Shown piece by piece: positions 56,978 through 64,000 of a DNA stretch of 64,000 nt. The position numbers and the translations under genes are program-made. How positions within the stretch are numbered: position 1 is the first letter of the stretch; every line of letters begins with the position of its first letter. The DNA comes from Anticarsia gemmatalis (taxonomy: Eukaryota; Arthropoda; Insecta; Lepidoptera; Erebidae): positions 503,501 to 567,500 of the forward strand of contig NC_134747.1 in the NCBI RefSeq assembly GCF_050436995.1, read 5' to 3'. The notes under the pieces were generated by a model. It saw nothing but the letters and a program-made list of their open reading frames with translations, ran no database searches and was not told where the DNA came from.

Positions 56978-57054
56978 TTTCTGAGGTACATTTAGCGGTA
57001 CTTTATCTATTCAATAGCGTTAAACAAACGCTATTGAATAGATAAACTACCGCT
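56978..57054. mobile_element. Harbinger-like MITE, shortened
   Basis: The inner arms are intact as a tight hairpin (AGCGGTA-TTTATCTATTC and its complement) around TAAACAA. The terminal G/C-rich ends are replaced by other sequence. Confidence 0.6.
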
Positions 57055-58020
57055 CCTTCTCCTGAGTACAGATGGGTAGATAGAGTAATAAGAATTGTGT
57101 AGTAGCTTTAGACTTTGGGCATGCTGAAACCAATGCAACTTTGAGCTGAAAAAGATTGGCACACACAAAGCTTTTAATCTTTCTGAAGTGTGGTTTATTC
57201 CAGTTTTCCGAAACCGATACCGTAGGATTAATATAATCATAAGCCAAATCGTTACCTCTCAAAACGACACATACTTCAACACAACAGCGAACCATTTCCA
57301 AATATATATCCGTGTAATATCAACAAAAAAACACACAAATCGAAACCGGAATGTTGCCATTCACGGGACATTCAGTGTTGCCATAAAAACGGGCACTTTT
57401 ACACCAGATTTACGATCACATAAACTCGCGCCATGTGTGTCGATGGCGTATATACTCTATTGTTTATATCGGACAGGTATCGCATCAAAATAAAATGGCT
57501 GTACGAATTTTCCCTAAAATTTTCCATAAGTTTTTTGGTTAGGGTTGGTCTCAGTAGTGGGGTGAATTTTAAATAGCTATATGGCTGGTTAAGGCTACTT
57601 ATCAGTAGATAATATTTGTGTTAGGCAGCCTTCGTGTCCGGGCTAGATTTTATATTAATTAAGTACTTTCAAAACAGTCCCGAATCTTCGTATTGAATTT
57701 GTTTGTGATTTCAATTAGTTATTTATAAACTGATATAAGCCAGCTGGAATTAAAATACTGTTTCCCTGAATTGACCCTCCTATTCTCATCCTCTAAGTTT
57801 AAAAGTCACTAGTCAGTTAAGTAAACTTTATATACGGACAATTTTTTAAGGGCCTTCTAGTCGCTCTGCAAATTTGCTTTGGCAATTATATCCTTTTTGA
57901 TTCTCATAACTGTATTTCTGTGAAATTGGGCATTAAACTAATAACAACGGATAGTTAGGTATTCAGTGTCGCCACCTGTCGCCACGTCCGTGAAACACGT
58001 ACCGTTCTGTATAATCTGTG

Positions 58021-58063
58021 GAATATTCCGGAATATTCCAGAACATTGGGGAACGTTCCAGAA
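58021..58063. promoter_or_regulatory. Nine-unit heat shock element array
   Basis: Alternating GAA and TTC triplets sit exactly 5 bp apart. GAA starts at 58021, 58031, 58041, 58051 and 58061; TTC starts at 58026, 58036 and 58056; one imperfect TTG is at 58046. HSF trimers bind three such units, so this could hold up to three trimers. No adjacent gene is recognised on either side. Confidence 0.65.
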
Positions 58064-58595
58064 TGGGAGTCGCGTACTTCACTCGTTTGGTTCAAATGTG
58101 TAATATTTGAATGATCACGCTTGAATTTAAATTGGTATTTTAAGAATTTAAGAGTGAATTGTCTTGTGAATATATTTTGTTTAAGCCATTGTAGCCATAT
58201 TATTTAGCTTTGATTGCTGGATCCGACAAAATAATAATTCACTAACGGCCTCTTCTCAAGATAAGGGTTGTATAGTCAATCCTATCCCAAAATCCCTACA
58301 AAAAATCCATGAAAACCTTACCCTAAAACTCCTAAATCAATATTCTTCTATGAAGTGTAACTGTATAAGTCTGTTAAAATTCGCTCCGTCATAGATACGT
58401 AAAAACCGTCTAAAAAGACAATATTATTATAGACCTTGATCTGCTGATTAATAATATGTCATTTACTCAATTTGGCTCGAAACTCGAGTCATTGCACTTT
58501 TCATAAGGACGGCAGTATTCGCGATTCCATCTGCATGAAAAGGTTACATACCCGTGATAATAAATCCGGTTAATAAATCTAAATTAAAATCAATG

Positions 58596-58706
58596 TGTAT
58601 CTGTGTGTGTATCAATATGTATATGCTACATCAAAATTCATTGTGTGAAAAAGTCGCAAACATACACAAATTCTCACAAACATCGCATTTATAATATTAG
58701 TATGAT
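58596..58706 (-). mobile_element. Lep1-type Helitron, 5' half
   Basis: Reversed: GCATTTATAATATTAGTATG is the 5' end. The CGCGGGCGG 3' end is missing. Confidence 0.5.
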
Positions 58707-59120
58707 TTGACATCTAGAAGAAACAAAAAAATTTGACAAAATTAATTTATATTGAGTAACTTTCTTAATCCCGTCCCAGTTTTCTTACGATTGTAATTTA
58801 CTTCTAGATGTCAAGTTTTAATTAAAAACAACAAAAACTAGAAATGAGACTTCCAAAATTAAATACCAGCTTTTGTAACTGACATAGATTCAGTAAAGAC
58901 TTTTCAAAGTTATGCGTGTATTAAACATGTTATTTCTTGTTGTAACTATGAAGAAAAGCATCGTTAAGAAAGCTTCTGCGCCAAATAGTAAAAATAGTTG
59001 TTAGGTGTTGTTAGTTGCTATAACGATTATAAACTCTCGTGAGTCGTACACGTTATATTACAATGTGACGGGTCAAATTGATCGAAACGTCGCGTCGAGT
59101 AAACAAATAAGATGTCATAA

Positions 59121-59343
59121 GCGCCCATAGCAAGCACTAAGCCTCACTGGTCGGTAATCGATCTGTGGGTTAAGCAACCTTGGCGCTTAGTGATATTCGA
59201 TCTGGGCATCTCCATGCTTCGGAGGGCACGTAAAGCGTCGGTCCCGGTTGATGTCTACCAAGATAACAGTCGTTAAACGATGTCAAAAGCCTCCGGACGG
59301 CTTGAACAACTTTGACACTAGGTTGACCACTAACCATAGGATA
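59121..59343 (+). mobile_element. 5S rRNA-derived SINE C with IE deletion
   Basis: GGGTTAAGCAACCTTGGCGC is kept, but the GATGGGTGACC box is deleted, so its internal promoter should be dead. The tail is complete. Confidence 0.7.
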
Positions 59344-59830
59344 AAAATAAATATAAATACCTATAATTTTTAATCGCAATTAAGACCTGGATTGATGGAT
59401 TATAATTATCGTTGCTTTAATAAAGGAACTAACCATTTAAAACCAACAAAACTACGAACTGAAAAAGCTATTTCTAAAGATAGCGAAGTCAAATTAACTT
59501 GTGCACTCAGTCAGATCGGCGATAGAAAATAAAAGGCGCCACAGCCTACCCGATGCTTTCAATTTTCCAATTTAAAGAGGCGTAAAGCACACCCGGTGTG
59601 GCCCCGTGTTATTGCTACAATTGATACTACAGTGTGTGCTAGGCTTTATTTGAACATACTAGTGTGTGGTCGTTGAAAATTGAAAGGTTTTGTAAAAGGT
59701 TTGTTTGGTATTGTGTTGTTCAGTTCACTGTTTTTTGAAGTCAGGTTACTAAATACTATCGTATCGTATATAATATATCTATAATCGCCAAAGGTTTCAT
59801 ATTGTTAAAACCATTTGGCGATTAAAAACA

Positions 59831-59968
59831 GTGGCGAAGAGTTTCTTGCCAGCTCTCCTCATTGGCCTTACCTTCCGAACTGGCGGTAAATTCACTCTTT
59901 GTATCATTGACTTTGTATCTTTGTATAAGTGTTTGACCTATATGAATAAATGATTTGATTTAGATTTT
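59831..59968 (+). mobile_element. LINE 3'-end relic
   Basis: It contains AGTTTCTTGCCAGCTCTCCT and ends with GAATAAATGATTTGATTT. It corresponds to the minus-strand relic at 47886-48030. A Helitron end starts directly after it, at 59971. Confidence 0.5.
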
Positions 59969-59970
59969 GA

Positions 59971-60025
59971 CTAGCTGACCCGCGCACCTTCGCTTGCGTC
60001 ACATAAAAGAACGGGTCATAATTTT
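59971..60025 (-). mobile_element. Helitron 3' end
   Basis: CTAGCTGACCCGCGCACCTT and CGCTTGCGTCACATAAAAGA are the reversed 3' end. The rest is missing or too diverged. Confidence 0.55.
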
Positions 60026-60218
60026 GCGCCTACTTTTATCCACTAATTAAGAAAAGATTTTTAAATATGATGAGGTACTTAGAATCTGTAAAAACGGCTC
60101 GGTTATTCTTCAAATATTTTTTTGTCTTAACTTAAATACCATTAACAAAAATACTGTCCCAAATGTATCAAATACAGTTATGAGATGTTGTCAAAAAAAA
60201 ATTCTGTTCGTTTGTTTG

Positions 60219-60464
60219 TCGTATGGTTAGTGGTCAACCTAGTGTCAAAGTTGTTCAAGCCGCCCGAGAGGCCTTTGACGTGGCTTAAAAACTGTTATCT
60301 TAGTAGACAACAACCGGGACCGACTTTTAACGTGCCCTCCGAAGCACGGAGATGCCCAGTTCAAATACCACTATACGGTCACCCATCTATGGAATGACCG
60401 CGCCAATGGTTGCTTAACCCACAGATCGTTTACCGACCGGTGAGCGCAACTGGCTATGGGCACC
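60219..60464 (-). mobile_element. 5S rRNA-derived SINE C, best preserved
   Basis: Reversed: CGGTCACCCATCTATGGAAT and GGTTGCTTAACCCACAGATC preserve IE and box A. The ends CGTATGGTTAGTGGTCAACC and GCGCAACTGGCTATGGGC are both present. Confidence 0.75.
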
Positions 60465-60960
60465 TCAAAAATTCTGTATTCACTCAACACAAACAGTGAA
60501 AACACTTTATTTACCGCGTACATTGTATACACACCCTAACACTTTTGACATTTCAATCGACTCATTAACCTGTCACTTGTATTGCAATACAAATACAATA
60601 ACAATACAAAATACAATACACAGTGAACTGCATTATTACGTGTTCGATTCCATGGAGCTACGATAAATATAGACACTTGTATGTATGTATGTTTGTATGT
60701 ATACTAATGGACAGTCAGCTCCAAGAGTCGCTTAACGATTTTAAAATTTTAAAATCTCTTCATTACGATAATAAACAACCTTAATAAATGTATGAACAAA
60801 AATAGGTCCTAATATTGAAATATTTTGTATTTAATTCAAGGGTTTTTTAACAAGTTTAAAAGATATTTAAACAAAATTTAAAAAGAAAGGGAAAACATAA
60901 ATTAAACATTTAAATCAACGTAAAATGTTTTTTTTTCGATGGAATAATATGCATGTAAAA

Positions 60961-61125
60961 TCTATACTAATATTATAAAGCTGAAGAGTTTGTTTGTTTG
61001 TTTGAACGCGCTAATCTCAGAAACTACTGGTTCGATTTGAAAAATTCTTTCAGTGTTAGATAACGGGGAAAATGTTGACCCATTCTCTCTTATGTGATGC
61101 AAGCGAAGTTGCGCGTGTCAGCTAG
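60961..61125 (+). mobile_element. Helitron (GCGCTAATCTCAG family), internally deleted
   Basis: A|TCTATACTAATATTATAAAG start and GCGTGTCAGCTAG|T end. The segment between the GATAG block and GGGGAAAATG is deleted. Confidence 0.75.
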
Positions 61126-61581
61126 TGCTGTCATATATGTTTAGCGACGGTTGAAGCTGACTGTACATTTGCATCGCAATGCTAAAATGTAATGACCTAA
61201 ATTAATTTAATTATCGGAGCTCGGTGTCCAAACAATGGAAAATTAATTGTAGTGGAAATTCAGTGGACGATTGTTTCCATGTCCATATATTATTGGGAAA
61301 CGGAATGTGACTGTATATGCGTTGGCAAGTTTTTAGCTCGTGAATGAAATGATTTAATTCATTTGGACTTATGGTAGTTAGGTGTCTGCTATTGATGTAC
61401 TTGTGTAGAATATTGTTCGTTTCGTGATAAGTTTCTTCTAATTATGGTCCAAGGTTTATGATACTGGATAGACTTACTTTAGTTAATTTTATTCGTATTT
61501 ACGTTAAATAGGATTACCTAATAGGGACTTTTGCGATCATGCAATCAACGGACGCATTATGCAATAATATACAATTAATTA

Positions 61582-61665
61582 GTATTTACCCAAGTGGAAA
61601 TCGAATCCTAGAACTTGCATTGAATGGTAGCGGCATCTATCACTGCAACACCGAAGTTACCTATA
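61582..61665 (-). other. tRNA-like SINE head (unassigned family)
   Basis: Reversed: GCAGTGATAGATGCCGCTAC and TAGGATTCGATTTCCAC form A- and B-box-like blocks. Confidence 0.35.
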
Positions 61666-61934
61666 AGTATAACAAGCTAATTAGTACACACCTAGGCGCA
61701 GAAAAAGCTTGCAAATTCGAAGCGTTATTATATCGCAAAACTAACAGACTACCGAAAGAAAGCATTACCTAAACCACTTTAAAATAAAATGCATTTCACA
61801 CTTCATTTTCCAAACGACATACTCTCCACAATATCATTCGTCTCGACGATTCTCACCAAATCACACAGATAGTCTTCAAAAGTTTGATAAAACAGCGGGT
61901 ATCTCAGTAAGTGCACATTGGAAAGCGTTCACTC

Positions 61935-61952
61935 TTCTAGAACGTTCTAGAA
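61935..61952. promoter_or_regulatory. Four-unit perfect heat shock element
   Basis: TTCTAGAACGTTCTAGAA is an 18-bp perfect palindrome with TTC, GAA, TTC, GAA at 5-bp spacing. No downstream gene is recognised. Confidence 0.45.
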
Positions 61953-62781
61953 GGAAATAACTCAAGTTTAAGGAGCCGTGTCGATAAGCCCTCTGTGAAG
62001 GTGTCATTTAGATACCAGTTGCACTATGCTAAACGAAGTTTAAGAAATTGTCGGTTAAATTATTGTCTCTAAAGAAATATATACAGAGATTTTTCTTATT
62101 AGACACATGAACTGCCTCTTTCTCTTAAGCGTTTTCGAATCTCGGGTTCGATTTCTGATTCGAGACAATTTTAATTGGTTTATCTAGTTTCTCCTGAAGT
62201 TTGGTAGCAAACTGAAATGCGGGCCAATAATTAGTTTCTTCTGTACAGTTTTTCTAAATTGTGTTAATATTAATTCGGCTAATGTATAATATTAATTCGG
62301 CTCTTAAAAAATACACACCTAATATAATGATAGACGTTATAGATCAGAAACACAAAATTGTACTTCGTTGAACTTCACTGTGAAACGCACTGTACATATT
62401 ATATAGTATCCAAAAATATTTATCTTTTCAATACACAAAGACAAGAACAACATTCAATTCACTCATCATGTAAATCTTTCTCTAACTAATTCACAAACTA
62501 CAGTTACAACAGTACAATCAGCCAATATCTGAAGTTTTTGTCAGCACAAGTCTGTTGGACTCCCTCCCTCTTGATGCGCTCGTCATTTGTTTCCGTTCCG
62601 TCGCTAGTGTGTCTGTGTGTCGATAGTAAAGGTATCAGCTGAAAATATCCTTCTTAGTTTGTTATAAAATGGTTTTGTGGAACTTTCATTTCGTAGCTTG
62701 TGAAGTTTCGTTTTGCTGTACGAAATTTTTTATTGACTTTAATTGTTGTAAGGTTTTAAGTCTATTTATTAAATAACCCTT

Positions 62782-62880
62782 TTATTCATAAACACACTAT
62801 AAACCTATTTTATTTAAAAAACTAAATAAACAAAACTCTTTATAAGCCTTTCATAACTTCATATATTTTTATGAATAAGA
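62782..62880. mobile_element. MITE with TTATTCAT ends, shortened
   Basis: TTATTCATAAACACACTATA to TTTTTATGAATAAGA; the centre is deleted. Confidence 0.5.
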
Positions 62881-63032
62881 GAGTTAATGTTTTGTATTGT
62901 CATTTTTTTTTCTAATCTAAACTTAATTTTAGTACCAAGATTACTAATTTGAAATTCTCCTATGTATCTCTTTTACCAACGTTTCACGTTACATCTACTA
63001 CAAAAAATAACATCTTTTATTTTTATTTATAA

Positions 63033-63266
63033 CTAGCTGACCCGCGCAATTTCGCTTGCGTCACTTAAAAGAATAAGTCAAAAATTTTCGTTGCTACTCC
63101 GCTCCTAATGACTGTAGCGTGATGTTATATAGCCTATAGCCTTCCTCGATAAATGAGCTATCTAACACTGAAAGAATTTTTCAAATCGGACCAGTAGTTC
63201 CTGAGATTTGCGCGTTCAAACAAACAAACAAACAAACTCTTCAGCTTTATAATATTATAGTATAGA
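63033..63266 (-). mobile_element. Helitron (GCGCTAATCTCAG family), full length
   Basis: Minus strand: A|TCTATACTATAATATTATAA start and GCGGGTCAGCTAG|T end. It is the best-preserved copy. Confidence 0.75.
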
Positions 63267-64000
63267 TACGCAAAATATATTACTTAGATAATGGAGTCTC
63301 TAGTCGCAAATAGTTTGTATTCTAAGCACAGTAAATAAATTAAGAAGCGGCGATAATGTTCCTTTTTTGGTTTTAGTATTTAGTTTTTTTACAAGATAAT
63401 AAATAGACGGACCTTTTTACCTATATATTATCTAAAAATAATCATATCGGTTGTATTTATCATCATGCAACTACTCATCTCTTATCTAAACAAGACTGAA
63501 CATTTCAGAAAACCCTCAATACTGAGACGCTTTACATCTTACACTTATCAACAATCTCTCCCACACAATACAAGACTAGATAATCGTATCACTAAGACGA
63601 GACTGACCACAGCCCACAGCCCGCAGCCCACAGCCCGCAGCCCACAGCCCGCAGCCCACAGACCATTGGTGGTCTAACACATTCATTGATCCTCAAGTCT
63701 TCAGTCCGTATTGTTGGCGACGTCTGAACATCAATCGATAGACACTTTACTTGTTATCTAACTTACATTGCTACCTTTGTTAAGGTTCAGACTGTTTGGT
63801 CGCTAAGAAAACTAGCCTTGTATGTAATAGTATGATTTTTTATACATGACTATATGATTTTTTCGACATGTGAAATCTGTATTCGAAAAAATGGTAATGA
63901 ATGGTCAATATTAAGTTCCTACCAATCATAAATTAATTTTAATACAGATTAATGATATAATTTTGCCGCTCGAACTTATTTTTCAAAAAATACAGAAAAT
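63267..64000. other. Gene-free stretch to the window end
   Basis: Only the 14-bp tandem repeat is recognised. Confidence 0.45.
63607..63661. repeat. 14-bp tandem repeat
   Basis: The units AGCCCACAGCCCGC repeat about four times (two 7-bp half units differing at one base). The local G/C content is high compared with the surroundings. Confidence 0.8.

Larger units (their letters stand above)
57069..59120. other. Gene-free stretch
   Basis: It contains the nine-unit heat shock element array and a Helitron half. Open frames at 57047-57493 overlap each other on both strands and look like chance. Confidence 0.4.
61126..62781. other. Gene-free stretch
   Basis: It contains the four-unit heat shock element, a tRNA-like head at 61582 and another tRNA-like B-box near 62145. 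The 62550-62640 region looks leader-like but has no supporting coding exon. Confidence 0.4.

Noticed and set aside
57031..57493. Overlapping open frames of 69-101 codons on both strands
   Set aside because: They overlap one another and a MITE, with no splice, signal or family support.
59170..60397. Open frames of about 70 codons with similar residues (QQPGPT)
   Set aside because: They are translations of the same SINE C sequence in opposite orientations.
60219..60464. 5S rRNA genes
   Set aside because: Only the internal promoter region resembles 5S. The ends are family-specific SINE sequence and several copies lack the intermediate element.

Overview
The window looks like AT-rich, TE-crowded nuclear DNA of a moth or butterfly, possibly a noctuoid. 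The evidence is many short Helitrons of the lepidopteran Lep1 type (5' TC, 3' CTAG, inserted between A and T), tRNA- and 5S-rRNA-derived SINEs, Harbinger-like palindromic MITEs, TTAA-flanked piggyBac relics and 5'-truncated LINEs with target-site duplications. Nothing suggests bacterial or viral DNA. Gene density is very low. Repeat family names (A, B, C, D, T and so on) are my own labels from comparing copies within the window.

Two host genes can be rebuilt by hand from splice signals, and they are the main result. The plus-strand gene at 8521-10503 has four exons and encodes a 122-residue secreted protein that is little more than one EMI-like cysteine module. The minus-strand gene at 35339-31292 also has four exons and encodes a 939-residue secreted protein: the same module followed by about 675 residues of Ser/Thr/Asn-rich 11-residue repeats and a unique 161-residue C-terminus. 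They are clearly paralogues. Both first exons are 86 nt, intron phases are 2-0-2 in both, the first 35 residues align without a gap (13 identities), exon 3 starts exactly nine residues before a CC[ED]G[FY] motif, and exon 4 reaches a Cys-Lys-Pro at the same offset. In the long gene the last exon has grown by expansion of a 33-bp coding minisatellite.

Layout: 1-8.4 kb, intergenic with SINE fragments; 8.4-10.6 kb, the small EMI-like gene with SINEs in every intron; 10.7-31 kb, intergenic with SINEs, MITEs, Helitrons and two weak orphan-exon candidates; 31.3-35.4 kb, the EMI-repeat gene, whose introns hold SINEs and a MITE nested in a SINE; 35.7-43.4 kb, a TE cluster with a deleted piggyBac-like element and an RNase H LINE nested in a Helitron; 43.8-52.3 kb, SINEs and an RTE-like LINE; 52.3-64 kb, mostly intergenic with MITEs, 5S SINEs and a striking nine-unit heat-shock-element array at 58.0 kb.

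The two genes probably make extracellular proteins of one family. Their biological role cannot be read from the sequence. Everything else with coding signal is transposon-derived or too weak to call a gene.
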